Positions 24,573 to 33,156 of a stretch of DNA of 64,000 bases are shown here, one piece after another. The position numbers and the translations under genes were made by a program. The stretch spans positions 1-64,000 of the forward strand of contig JBHYDC010000003.1 of the NCBI GenBank assembly GCA_051861205.1. The letters run 5' to 3'. The DNA comes from JBHYDC01 sp051861205. GTDB taxonomy: Bacteria > Pseudomonadota > Alphaproteobacteria > Rhizobiales > Pleomorphomonadaceae. Position 1 is the stretch's first letter, and every line of letters begins with the position of its first letter. The notes beneath the pieces were generated by a model. That model worked only from the letters and a program-made list of their open reading frames with translations, was not told the DNA's origin and searched no databases.

Positions 24573-26778
24573 GATTTCCGATCGCCCACATCCGGGACCG
24601 AAGGTCCTCCGCCACGGCCTGCGCGTCATCGCCGCCTTCGATCACCACCGGTTTGATGAGGACCACGAGTTCGTTGCGCGAACCGTTCTTTTCGGTGTTT
24701 CCCGTCACATCTCTAAGACCCGCCATCCGGTTCAAAAGCGGCAAGCCCGCGCGGGTGAGATCTTTCTTCGTGCTGATGAGGCCGGCGAGCACGACCGTCT
24801 GACCGCTCACCACCGATATCTGGCTGGACACGCTGCGTTTGGAGAAGGTCGGCCCCAGTTCGTTCCGGCCGCTGACGTTGGAGATTTCCTGGTCGATCTT
24901 CATCGTGACGGCGCCGTTATCGCCAATCCTCGGCGTCACCTTCAAAATGATGCCGGTATTGCGATACTCGATCTCGTTCAGGATGATGTTGGGATCGTCG
25001 GCGGTGGATGTGCTCGTATTCTGGCGCTGGGTCACCGCGACGGGAACATCGTCGCCCACCTGAAGCGCCGCCGTCTGGTTTTCCATCACGACCAGCGACG
25101 GCGACGACAAGATCTCCACATTGGTGACGCTATCGAGCGCGTTGATGATGAGATCGGGATTGGCGCGCGAGCCGACCAGGAAGTTGAATCCCGGCACCTG
25201 TCGCCCAATCACGGCGCCGGCGGCCTTCTGGAAGCTGATCGAGCCTTCGTCGTCATCCGCGCCGATCGCGTTGCTCTTCAGGAAGTATTGCACGCCGTAT
25301 TTCAGATCGTTGTTGAGTTGAACCTCCGCGATCGTCGCCTGGATCGCGACCTGAAGCGGGGCGCTATCGAGTTGGCGCAGGGTGGCGAGCACCTTCCGGT
25401 AGGTTTCCTTGTCCGTGAAGGTTACGACCGAGTTGTTCGCCAGATCCGCGCTGATTCGGATCGCGCCGGACGCCGCCTGCTGCGTGGTGAGATCGATCAC
25501 ATCCGGCGCCGCGAAGGCGGCATCGATGCGGCTATCGACGCTGCCGCCCGCTGTGTCGGTCGGCGCTTCTTCGCCGGCAAACGCGCCGGACGAGCCCGCC
25601 ACGGAAGCTTGCGCCCCGCCGTCCACAGCAGAGGCACCATCCGCCGTCGCGGGCTCATCGGGCTGCGGCGTAGGTTGAGACTGAGGCCCCCCCGCATTGC
25701 CGCTGGTGTCGCCGTCGGCACCGAACAAGCCCTGCAGAAGGCGCGAAAGCTCTTTCGCGTCGCGGTAGCGCGCGCGGTAGACAAAGATGTTCTCGCCAGT
25801 TTCCTCGCTTTGCCGGTCGAGACGGCGCACCCAGGTCTCGGCACGGGCGATCAGCGCCGGGCTCTTGGAGATCGCCATCACGGCGCGCAGCCGCTTGATG
25901 GCCTGGAACTGAATGACACCGGACCCGCCGCCGGCTTCCTTGCTGTCGAACAGCCGTTCCAATTCCGCGATGATGGGCTCGGGGGTGGAGCGTTGCAGTT
26001 CGAAGATCCCGACCGTCTGCTTGGCCATGAAATCGGCGTCGAAGGAAAGAGCCGTGCGAATCACCTCGTCGCGTTTGGGGCCCGGACCCATCACCACAAG
26101 GGCATTGCGGGCGGCATCGACCCGCACGCCTTCGCTGTCCACCACGAAGCCGCCGAGCAGGCGCATCATGGTTTTCGCCGACACATAGGTCAGCGGCAGG
26201 ATCGAGATGCCGTAGCCGGGCGTCGTGCGGGCACCCACGTCCACGGTTCCCGCGCCCGGCGCGGCCGGTCCCACCTTATAGGCTTTGCCGGACTTGGCGA
26301 GTTGAAACCCCTGCGCCGACAGCACGGTTTCCAGGATCCCAAGGAGTTCGCCCCGCGCCACCGGCCGGGCGGACGACACGGTCACCGCGCCTGAAACATC
26401 CGGACTGATCGTGTATTCCACCTGCAAGGCGTCGCCGAGAACTGCACGGACCACGTCCTTGATATCGGCATTCTCGAAATTGAGCCGGTAAGCGCCGGGT
26501 GCGTCGCCCCCGGTCTGGCCGGCCGCGCCGGTGACGGTTCCGTCACCTCCGGCCGATGCGCCGCCATAGACTGCCGAGCGCCCGGGCGCGCCGCCCACCG
26601 GGATGAGCCCCCTCGCCTCATTCGTATCGGGGGCGGGGCTGCGGGCACGCAAATCGCCCCAGACTCCAGCCTCCATCGGCGAACCGCGCCCATTAGGTTC
26701 AGTATCCAATCCTGCGCAGCCGAAGACTGTTCCCAATAAACAGAATACGGCAAGAAGTTTAGCAGTGTTAACCGCCAT
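24553..26778 (-). CDS. gspD: type II secretion outer-membrane secretin GspD
   Basis: Secretin of 741 aa forming the outer-membrane channel. The N-terminus looks like a lipoprotein signal (LLGTVFGC, Cys about 21). N0 (LNFENADIKDVVRAVLGDAL) and N1-N3 ring domains follow. A Gln/Pro/Ala-rich linker lies around residues 345-410. The secretin core holds VEILSSPSLVVMENQTAALQ and KVTPRIGDNGAVTM and ends with KPVVIEGGDDAQ. First gene of the minus-strand arm; the lipobox suggests self-piloting, an inference. Confidence 0.94.
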   Translation of the reverse strand: MAVNTAKLLAVFCLLGTVFGCAGLDTEPNGRGSPMEAGVWGDLRARSPAPDTNEARGLIPVGGAPGRSAVYGGASAGGDGTVTGAAGQTGGDAPGAYRLNFENADIKDVVRAVLGDALQVEYTISPDVSGAVTVSSARPVARGELLGILETVLSAQGFQLAKSGKAYKVGPAAPGAGTVDVGARTTPGYGISILPLTYVSAKTMMRLLGGFVVDSEGVRVDAARNALVVMGPGPKRDEVIRTALSFDADFMAKQTVGIFELQRSTPEPIIAELERLFDSKEAGGGSGVIQFQAIKRLRAVMAISKSPALIARAETWVRRLDRQSEETGENIFVYRARYRDAKELSRLLQGLFGADGDTSGNAGGPQSQPTPQPDEPATADGASAVDGGAQASVAGSSGAFAGEEAPTDTAGGSVDSRIDAAFAAPDVIDLTTQQAASGAIRISADLANNSVVTFTDKETYRKVLATLRQLDSAPLQVAIQATIAEVQLNNDLKYGVQYFLKSNAIGADDDEGSISFQKAAGAVIGRQVPGFNFLVGSRANPDLIINALDSVTNVEILSSPSLVVMENQTAALQVGDDVPVAVTQRQNTSTSTADDPNIILNEIEYRNTGIILKVTPRIGDNGAVTMKIDQEISNVSGRNELGPTFSKRSVSSQISVVSGQTVVLAGLISTKKDLTRAGLPLLNRMAGLRDVTGNTEKNGSRNELVVLIKPVVIEGGDDAQAVAEDLRSRMWAIGNRERQSP

Positions 26779-26838
26779 ACGACATCAACCTAACTTCACT
26801 CGCTCGGTTGGAAGGATTACCCTTTATGGGCGGATCAA

Positions 26839-26867
26839 TTCTAACAAACTTTTGCTGAAATCGGCAA
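26839..26867 (-). promoter_or_regulatory. predicted promoter for gspD arm
   Basis: On the minus strand, TTGCCG (26867-26862) and TTAGAA (26844-26839) are 17 nt apart in the AT-richer region between gspD and gspE, about 60 nt before the gspD ATG. Confidence 0.4.
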
Positions 26868-26872
26868 CCGTA

Positions 26873-26913
26873 TACTTACTTATCGCAATATGTGGCGCAT
26901 TAAATCGTAAGTA
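26873..26913. promoter_or_regulatory. inverted repeat in gspD-gspE intergenic region
   Basis: TACTTAC (26873-26879) and GTAAGTA (26907-26913) are perfect inverted copies 27 nt apart. They bracket an AT-rich block (TTAAAT at 26900-26905) that could be the -10 of a gspE promoter. This could be an operator; no regulator is assigned. Confidence 0.3.
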
Positions 26914-27002
26914 GATCGATGTTTTCTGAAATAATTTAATGTTCTGCTTGAGATTGGGCATCACGCCGGATTGAACTCCGACAACTGGAATCAGGATCGC
27001 GA

Positions 27003-28724
27003 ATGACTTCCATCAATCAGGCCGAGACCGATCGAAGTGCGACCTTTGCGCGGTTTTTGTCGGAGTATTCGGCAGTCGGCAGCGCGAACACGTCCATCCC
27101 CAGGGAATTCGATCCTGAATTCCCCCAGGATTTCAATTTCGAAATCCCGGAGATTGCCGACCTGTGGCAACGCGGTGTGATCCCGGCGGACGTGCTTGCC
27201 GGCGCGGTCGCCGCCTATTTTGCCCTGCCTCGCGGCGATCTGACGGCGGTCGGCCGGCATACGCCGCTCTTCAAGGATCTCTCGCGCCGCTACCTGCGAG
27301 ACGCGCGGATCTACCCCTTCGACGATGAGGGCATCCCCACGCTCGCGGTGGCGGATCCGAGCCGCAGCGAGACGATCGAGGCCGTGCAGCTCGCCCTTGG
27401 GCGGGAAAGCCCGCTCGTCGTGCTGTCATTCGACGAGATCGAGCTTCTCTTCGAGCGCCAGGGAACCGGCGAGCCTGACGACGCGGCGGCAGCCCTTGAG
27501 CCTGCGCCGGCCGGCATAGTGTTCGACGAAAGCGTCGAAGTGCTCCAGGACCTCGCCCGCGGCGCGCCGATCGTGCGCACCATCGACATGCTGCTCGAAC
27601 GCGCGCTGGAGGTCGGCGCGACCGATATCCACCTGGAAACCGGGCGGGATAATCTCAAGGTTCGTTTGCGCGTCGACGGCCATCTGAGGCAGGATCAGCT
27701 TCTGGCCAAACATCTGGCGCCCGCCGTGATCTCGCGCGTCAAGATCCTGGCCGGGCTCGACATCGCCGAACGCCGGCTGCCGCAGGACGGCCGGGCGAGC
27801 GTCAGGGTCGGCCATCAGGAGGCGGATCTGCGCGTCGCGATCGCGCCGACGCTTTACGGCGAGACGGCCGTGATGCGCATCCTCGTCAAGGATTCCCGGC
27901 TGTTCGATCTCGCCCGGATCGGCATGTCGGGCCACGACCAGACCGCCTTCGAAGCGCTCCTGAGCGAACCCCACGGCATCGTCATCGTGACCGGACCGAC
28001 CGGATCGGGAAAAACGACCACGCTGGCAACCGCCATATCCAAGCTGAATGACCCGTCTCGCAAGATCGTCACGGTCGAGGATCCGATCGAGTATCAGATC
28101 CCCGGCATTCACCAGACACAGATCAAACCGGCGATCGGCCTCACCTTCGCCTCGGCGCTGCGGTCCTTCCTCCGGCACGATCCCGACGTCATCATGGTCG
28201 GCGAAATGCGCGACGGCGAAACCGCCGGCATCGGCATTCAGGCCGCGCTGACGGGCCATCTCGTTCTGACGACGCTCCACACCAACACCGCCGCCGACGC
28301 CGTCATACGGCTCGCGGATATGGGCGTGGAGCCCTACCTCATCGCAACCACGCTGCGCGGCGTGCTCGGCCAGCGGCTGGTGCGCCGGCTCTGCGAGCGA
28401 TGCAGGAGGCCCGATCGCCGGGAGGAGGAAATCGCCCATGACGTGGCGGAGCGATGCGGGCAGCCGGTCGACCCCTCATGGTGCTTCTTCGGGCCGCAGG
28501 GCTGCGAGGCCTGCGGCCATACCGGATACCGGGGCCGCGTCGGCATCTTCGAGACCTTGAAGGTCGACGAGACGCTGAGAACGCTCATCCGGCGCGACCC
28601 CGATCCCCAAAAGATCGCGCAGGCGGCCGAGCAAGCCGGCATGGTCTCGATGCTCAAGGACGGGCTCGCGAAATCGGGCGAGGGCCTCACGGCCATGGAA
28701 GAAGTGCTGCGCACCACGGGATGA
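27003..28724 (+). CDS. gspE: type II secretion ATPase GspE
   Basis: Cytoplasmic hexameric ATPase of 573 aa that powers pseudopilus assembly. An N-terminal GspE_N/MshEN region (about 60-160) precedes the motor domain. Walker A is GPTGSGKTTTL (about 331), the Asp box is TVEDPIEY, Walker B is DPDVIMVGEMRD, and the His box is GHLVLTTLHTN. The zinc-binding insert supplies cysteines in RRLCERC and GCEACGHTGYRGR. First gene of the plus-strand arm, divergent from gspD. Confidence 0.95.
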   Translation: MTSINQAETDRSATFARFLSEYSAVGSANTSIPREFDPEFPQDFNFEIPEIADLWQRGVIPADVLAGAVAAYFALPRGDLTAVGRHTPLFKDLSRRYLRDARIYPFDDEGIPTLAVADPSRSETIEAVQLALGRESPLVVLSFDEIELLFERQGTGEPDDAAAALEPAPAGIVFDESVEVLQDLARGAPIVRTIDMLLERALEVGATDIHLETGRDNLKVRLRVDGHLRQDQLLAKHLAPAVISRVKILAGLDIAERRLPQDGRASVRVGHQEADLRVAIAPTLYGETAVMRILVKDSRLFDLARIGMSGHDQTAFEALLSEPHGIVIVTGPTGSGKTTTLATAISKLNDPSRKIVTVEDPIEYQIPGIHQTQIKPAIGLTFASALRSFLRHDPDVIMVGEMRDGETAGIGIQAALTGHLVLTTLHTNTAADAVIRLADMGVEPYLIATTLRGVLGQRLVRRLCERCRRPDRREEEIAHDVAERCGQPVDPSWCFFGPQGCEACGHTGYRGRVGIFETLKVDETLRTLIRRDPDPQKIAQAAEQAGMVSMLKDGLAKSGEGLTAMEEVLRTTG

Positions 28725-28796
28725 CGTAAGGCACACAGGCAACGAAACACCATCCGGCACCATCCCACCGGTCAATTTCAGCGGATCCCAGGCTTC

Positions 28797-29849
28797 ATGG
28801 CAGTTGCGATCACAGCCCTTGCTTCCGACCTCCTCGATGCCTTCATCGACGGGGTCGAACCTCTGTTCGCCCGCTTTTCAGCCAAGAAACGCCTCGTCGT
28901 CGTGGAGGGCGAGAGGGGCTTTCTTGTCTATTGGGCAGAGGGTGGAACCGTCACGCCGCTTGGCGCGCTCGGCAGCGATATGGAACCCCTCCCCAAGCGC
29001 GCCGCCGCTGCCGCCGTGGAACTACGGCTCGCCCCGCACCGCCTGATCAGCCAAACACTGGCGCTGCCGGCCGCAGGACGCGCCTATATCGATGCCATCA
29101 TCGAGCACAGGCTGGACCGTTTGACACCCTGGCGGCCGGACAAAGTCCTCCACGGCTTCGCGGTACCCTGCGAAGCGTCGCCGGAGGGAACGCTTCAAGT
29201 TCGATTCGCCGCCACCTCCGACGACATCGCCTCGGCCGCCATCGAGCACCTCGCCGCCTTCGGGCTAACCCCGACCGCGCTTGGATCGGCAGCCGATCCG
29301 ATCGACGAACCCTTGTCGATCGATCTCTACAAGGGTCAACGAAACGCGCCCCGGCTCCATCTCAGACGCAGGATCGGCGTGCTTGCAACCGCTTCCCTGA
29401 TCCTTTTCGTCACCAGCGCCGTGCTCTCGGCGGCCTTGTCGGCGATCGCCGCCGGGCGGCTGGAAGACGTCGAGACCAAACTGCGCGACAGCCGCGACGC
29501 GGTAACGGCCGCCTCCGGCGGAGGGCAGTCGGCGGGGCGGGACAGGGACCTGATCGCGGCGAAAACGCCCGGCTCGGCCGTGGTTGTTCTCGTGAACGGG
29601 CTCGCAGGCGCGATCCCGGACGGCACCTATCTGGAATCCCTCTCGCTCGACGGCGGCACGGTACGGATTGCCGGATTATCCTCCGACGCGCCGGCCCTCA
29701 TCGGCCTCCTTGAAGCCGGCGGCAGGCTGACCGAGGTCCGGTTCGCAGCACCCGTGACCCGGACCGACGACGATCAGGATCGGTTCGACATCACCGGCCG
29801 GTGGACCGGCATCGCGGGCCCCACCGAGAGCGGGCAGGCAAGCCCATGA
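28797..29849 (+). CDS. gspL: type II secretion assembly-platform protein GspL (PilN-like)
   Basis: Bitopic protein of 350 aa linking GspE to the platform. The cytoplasmic half (1-185) has the GspL/PilM-like pattern LISQTLALPAAGRAYIDAII and RLDRLTPWRPDKVLHG. One transmembrane helix lies near 193-217 (VLATASLILFVTSAVLSAAL). The periplasmic part has a coiled-coil region and a ferredoxin-like end. It starts 72 nt after gspE and overlaps gspM (ATGA). Confidence 0.85.
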   Translation: MAVAITALASDLLDAFIDGVEPLFARFSAKKRLVVVEGERGFLVYWAEGGTVTPLGALGSDMEPLPKRAAAAAVELRLAPHRLISQTLALPAAGRAYIDAIIEHRLDRLTPWRPDKVLHGFAVPCEASPEGTLQVRFAATSDDIASAAIEHLAAFGLTPTALGSAADPIDEPLSIDLYKGQRNAPRLHLRRRIGVLATASLILFVTSAVLSAALSAIAAGRLEDVETKLRDSRDAVTAASGGGQSAGRDRDLIAAKTPGSAVVVLVNGLAGAIPDGTYLESLSLDGGTVRIAGLSSDAPALIGLLEAGGRLTEVRFAAPVTRTDDDQDRFDITGRWTGIAGPTESGQASP

Positions 29850-30406
29850 CACCTCCCATGACGATCGAGCGCGCGCGTATCCTCCGCTGGGCAGCCATCC
29901 TGGTGTTCCTGGCGATACCGCTGGTCGCGGCAGTCGTGACGGCGTTCAATATCGCGCTCTACAGCGAGACAAACCGCTTGATCGAAGATCAGGAGCGAAT
30001 GCTGGCAGACTTCACCACCCGCCTCGACCGGCTGAAACGAGCCGGAACGGCCGGCGTGGATGCCGGCGCGATCTACGTCGCGGCGGCGTCCCGTCCGCTG
30101 GCGGGCGCGGCGTTGCAGCAGCGCTTGCGCGGTGCAGTCGAGGCGGCGCAGGGCAAGCTGATCGAGACCCAGCAAAGCGAAGCGGGCGCCGAAGCCCCGG
30201 CCGACGAAGTCTCCGTCCGGGTCACCCTCGACGCGGACAACGAAGGTCTTCTTGCCCTTCTCCACAGCCTGGAAAGCGGTTTGCCGCTCTTGACCATCGA
30301 CGCCCTCGCCATCCGCCGCCTGCCGGACACCGATGCGACCGATCCCGGCAATCCGTCCTTGCGTGTCGACCTTGCCGTCCGCGCCCATTTCAGAGCGGCC
30401 TTATGA
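29846..30406 (+). CDS. gspM: type II secretion platform protein GspM
   Basis: Bitopic protein of 186 aa. After a short cytoplasmic tail, one transmembrane helix (ILRWAAILVFLAIPLVAAVV) leads to a coiled-coil stretch and a small ferredoxin-like periplasmic domain (DEVSVRVTLDADNEGLLALL). The start ATG 29846 overlaps the gspL stop, and its stop overlaps the next start by 4 nt. The assignment rests on topology and on the L-M-N order, since GspM sequences diverge strongly. Confidence 0.82.
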   Translation: MTPPMTIERARILRWAAILVFLAIPLVAAVVTAFNIALYSETNRLIEDQERMLADFTTRLDRLKRAGTAGVDAGAIYVAAASRPLAGAALQQRLRGAVEAAQGKLIETQQSEAGAEAPADEVSVRVTLDADNEGLLALLHSLESGLPLLTIDALAIRRLPDTDATDPGNPSLRVDLAVRAHFRAAL

Positions 30407-31023
30407 AGCGAATGTCCTCTGTCCAGCCTTTGCCCGCGCTCATGCTCGGCGTCTTCGCGCTATCCATAGCCGGTTCGGCGAGCAGGGCGGACATGATGGC
30501 CGCCGCCACGCCCGTCGAGGGCGAGCGGCTTTTCCTCAACCCGGTCTCCGGACTTGAAGTGAAGGATCTGAGCGACTTCCAAAATCGCCCGCTCTTCAGC
30601 CCGGCACGGCGCAACCTGCCAGCGCCCGCCGTCGAAGAGGCCGCCCCCGCGCTTCAGGACACGGTGACCGAGGCCCCCGAAGAGGTTAGTGCTGCTCCGA
30701 ACATGCGTCTGAGCGGCGTCATGGAAGCCGGCGCGGAGGCCGTGGCCGTGTTGCAGGATCTGGACGGCGGACCCAGTCAATCACTGCGGCTTGGAGACAT
30801 GCTCGGCGCGTGGACCGTGACGAGAATAGGCGTAGCCTCCGTCACAATGTCGGACGGGAACCGGGCGGAGGAATTTCGCCTGTTCGAGAAAGCGGAGACG
30901 CTTGATACGACGGATGCGCCTGGGGAATCGGCCGGACAGGAGCAAGACTCAGCCCGTGACCGAGGAGAAAAGTCGCGCTCCAGCCGAAGCATGCCCGCAA
31001 CCTTTGCAGCCGACGAACCGTGA
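30403..31023 (+). CDS. gspN: type II secretion GspN/GspC-like protein
   Basis: Secreted or anchored protein of 206 aa with an N-terminal hydrophobic segment (LMLGVFALSIAGSASRA). The motif NRPLFSPARRNLP followed by MRLSGVMEAG and LRLGDMLGAWTVTRIG resembles the homology region shared by GspC and short GspN proteins. No separate gspC was found, so this protein may fill the GspC place in contacting the GspD periplasmic domain. The C-terminal 45 residues are polar and probably disordered. Last gene of the plus-strand arm. Confidence 0.7.
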   Translation: MKRMSSVQPLPALMLGVFALSIAGSASRADMMAAATPVEGERLFLNPVSGLEVKDLSDFQNRPLFSPARRNLPAPAVEEAAPALQDTVTEAPEEVSAAPNMRLSGVMEAGAEAVAVLQDLDGGPSQSLRLGDMLGAWTVTRIGVASVTMSDGNRAEEFRLFEKAETLDTTDAPGESAGQEQDSARDRGEKSRSSRSMPATFAADEP

Positions 31024-31113
31024 CGACCCCGGCATCCCCTGGACGTGGACGGCATCATGGGGCGGCGCACGGCAATCATAGCCGCGCCGCGCGATCTTGC
31101 CCGCCCTTATAGC

Positions 31114-31905
31114 TTACTCGATGACGCCCCGGCGAATGGCCTCTGCAATAGCCGAAACCCGGTTAGCTGCACCAAGCTTTGCCGCCGCGCTGCGAAGCTG
31201 CGCCGTAACGGTTGCGGCCGCGAGCGGCATGACCTCGGCGATCTCTTCGCTGGTCATCCCTGTCGATGCATGGCGCAAGCACTCGATCTCGCGCAACGTC
31301 AGCTGAGCCCGGCCATCCAAACCGGCCCGCAATTCGCGCGCGAAGTCACGGTGGAAGGCGGGTGCCACGAGGCTCAGATAATAGGATTCGTCAGGGTGGA
31401 ACGGCTTGTGGCGCGAAAAAGCAACCGCACCACAGAGCCTCTGGAGATGAAATATAGGAACCGCAAGGGGAACCGGAACGCCAAAACCAGTCATAATTCT
31501 GAGGAGTTCGTTAGCTTTTTCGAGGTCAGCCGTGCTTTCGATGATCTCGGCGGGGCTCACCGCAGAGCGCTTTTTCAGCAGAGCGGCTTGCACCGGATCG
31601 TTCAGAAACCATTTATCGTTGGAAACGACGGCTAGCAGATCTTCCGGCCAGTCCGTGTAAAGAATCGTACCAGTCCCAAGTCGTCTTCGATCGGAATTGG
31701 GGCCGGTTATGCAAATATGCTCGAAGTAAACGGCTCGGCGCACGAATTCGACCGAAGCAGCCAACTCCAGTCTGCCTGACCGTGAACCGTCAAATTTTGG
31801 GGATTTAGTTCCCGTCGCCATGGTCACAGGGTCAACACTCGATTTTATGTTTGGCACGGGTTGAGAGGCACTGTCGTAAAATAGCGGGTTCACTGGCGTG
31901 AACAT
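31114..31905 (-). CDS. LuxR-family quorum-sensing-type regulator (solo)
   Basis: Regulator of 263 aa. The autoinducer-binding-like domain spans about residues 45-190 (FVRRAVYFEHICITG, TDWPEDLLAVVSNDKWFLNDPV). The GerE/LuxR HTH is at about 200-262 (LTLREIECLRHASTGMTSEE, then TVTAQLRSAAAKLGAANR). No luxI synthase is in the window, so it is a solo here. The start at 31905 is favoured because an 11-G tract lies 5 nt upstream in the ribosome-site position; an ATG at 31821 is the alternative. It is convergent with gspN, so a link to secretion control is only positional. Confidence 0.85.
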   Translation of the reverse strand: MFTPVNPLFYDSASQPVPNIKSSVDPVTMATGTKSPKFDGSRSGRLELAASVEFVRRAVYFEHICITGPNSDRRRLGTGTILYTDWPEDLLAVVSNDKWFLNDPVQAALLKKRSAVSPAEIIESTADLEKANELLRIMTGFGVPVPLAVPIFHLQRLCGAVAFSRHKPFHPDESYYLSLVAPAFHRDFARELRAGLDGRAQLTLREIECLRHASTGMTSEEIAEVMPLAAATVTAQLRSAAAKLGAANRVSAIAEAIRRGVIE

Positions 31906-32271
31906 GACTACCCCCCCCCCCTATTCCTGATAGCCAAGGAGCGTCCGAACCCCTCCGACCCGCAGGCATATTCATGCCGCATATTTCCGCATCATGCAAT
32001 CTTTTCTCGAATAAACCCGCAAATAGAGAGGTTTTTCCAACAGGAATCCTGGTCGCTCCCGCGCTGGAAGTAGATCAAAACAACATGTGATTTCGCGAAA
32101 AAACGATTCATCACTGTTTCAGCTATCAAACGCATGAAAAAGCGCGCGCTCTGCATTTCTATCGATCCATGGCTGCGACAAGCACGGCAGATCGGCGCAT
32201 ATGGTGCGCCGTATAAGCGCTAACCATGGCAGCGTCCACGAGGTGGACGATTTCAGTCTCGAATAAAGGAT
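31906..32271 (-). other. luxR upstream region with poly-G tract
   Basis: This 366-nt AT-richer stretch lies between the LuxR gene and tRNA-Ala and has no convincing gene. It holds the C11 run at 31911-31921 (G11 on the luxR strand) and several short repeats such as GCATATT. A small hairpin is formed by GGCGCA (32194-32199) and TGCGCC (32205-32210). The luxR promoter probably lies here but no clear -35/-10 pair was found. Confidence 0.6.
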
Positions 32272-32347
<76 letters not shown>

Positions 32348-32527
32348 ACACGAGGTCTACTCCGGCGATGCGCCGGGTTTCGTCTATGCCCGAAGGCTGC
32401 GCCGGAATGGGATCCGTCTCGACGCGGCGGGGTATACGAGTCATAGCCCCGAGGATCAAGCCCCTTTTTTCAGCAAGCGGCAACAAAGCTTCCAGGACAT
32501 CGCTTTAGGCGGAAAAACAGCCGAAAA

Positions 32528-32558
32528 CAAAAAAGGTGCGACCGCGGCCGCGCCTTTT
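32528..32558 (-). terminator. terminator after the FYDLN-domain gene
   Basis: On the minus strand GGCGCG (32554-32549) pairs with CGCACC (32540-32535) with one wobble pair, followed by a T6 run (32534-32529). It lies 22 nt past the stop of the gene ending at 32580. Confidence 0.7.
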
Positions 32559-32579
32559 CAAAACCCTGGAGAAGGCGCC

Positions 32580-32945
32580 TCAGCGCTCCTCTTCGTCCTC
32601 GACGTCGCCGATGATGTCGGACACGTCGCCCTCGTCTTCGTCTTCCTCTTCGAGGAACGTATCGTCTGGACCTTCGTCCTCGATCTCCGGATCCTCGATA
32701 TCGGGCACGGTGTCGCCATCGGCCTCGTCGGCCTCTTCAAGCGGCACGAACACGGGACCGGTGTCCACCTCTTCCTCTTCTTCCTCGACCTCTTCGACGG
32801 CCGCGACAGCGCGGGCGCGAGCAACAAGGTGCGGATCGAAGGGTGCACCGCAGCGCGGGCACAGAATCGGGTTCCGGTTCAAGTCGTAATACTTAGCGCC
32901 GCAGTTAGGGCAGAGGCGCTTGATCCCAAGTTCGGGTTTCGCCAC
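32580..32945 (-). CDS. TIGR02300 family / FYDLN acid-domain protein
   Basis: Alphaproteobacterial protein of 121 aa with unknown function. The N-terminal zinc-ribbon-like part has two CxxC pairs (LCPNCGAKYYDLNRNPILC, CPRCGAPFDP). The rest is extremely acidic, with runs of Glu and Asp (EEVEEEEEEVD and EEEDEDEGDVSD). The initiator is GTG 32945. It typically neighbours aroA and tRNA-Ala, as here. Likely a nucleic-acid- or ribosome-associated small protein, but this is inference. Confidence 0.92.
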   Translation of the reverse strand: MAKPELGIKRLCPNCGAKYYDLNRNPILCPRCGAPFDPHLVARARAVAAVEEVEEEEEEVDTGPVFVPLEEADEADGDTVPDIEDPEIEDEGPDDTFLEEEDEDEGDVSDIIGDVEDEEER

Positions 32946-33156
32946 GGGTTGCCTCGCATCTGAAAGGGAATCGGGGACCGGACATAGACTCCAACGGGCA
33001 AGGTGTCAAAGCCGTTTTCGGCACAGGGGTCGCAAGCTCGCTTTGAAAGAGGCCGAATCGGGTTCGCGCGGGCGGTGACGGATGCCAGGCGGTGTGCTAG
33101 AGGGGCGCCGGATCATTTGCGCCGCCGCGCGCACCCTGAACGTCAAGGCTCCACAG

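Noticed and set aside
23779..26394. 871-codon open frame on the plus strand across gspF-gspO-gspD
   Set aside because: It crosses three secretion genes in the wrong direction; composition is Arg/Ala/Pro-rich without domains.
31024..32271. luxI-type synthase partner for the LuxR regulator
   Set aside because: No open frame with an autoinducer synthase signature lies on either side, so the regulator is treated as a solo.
33082..33156. N-terminal extension of aroA from ATG 33082
   Set aside because: The added 25 residues do not resemble EPSP synthase N-termini; the family starts near the ATG at 33157.
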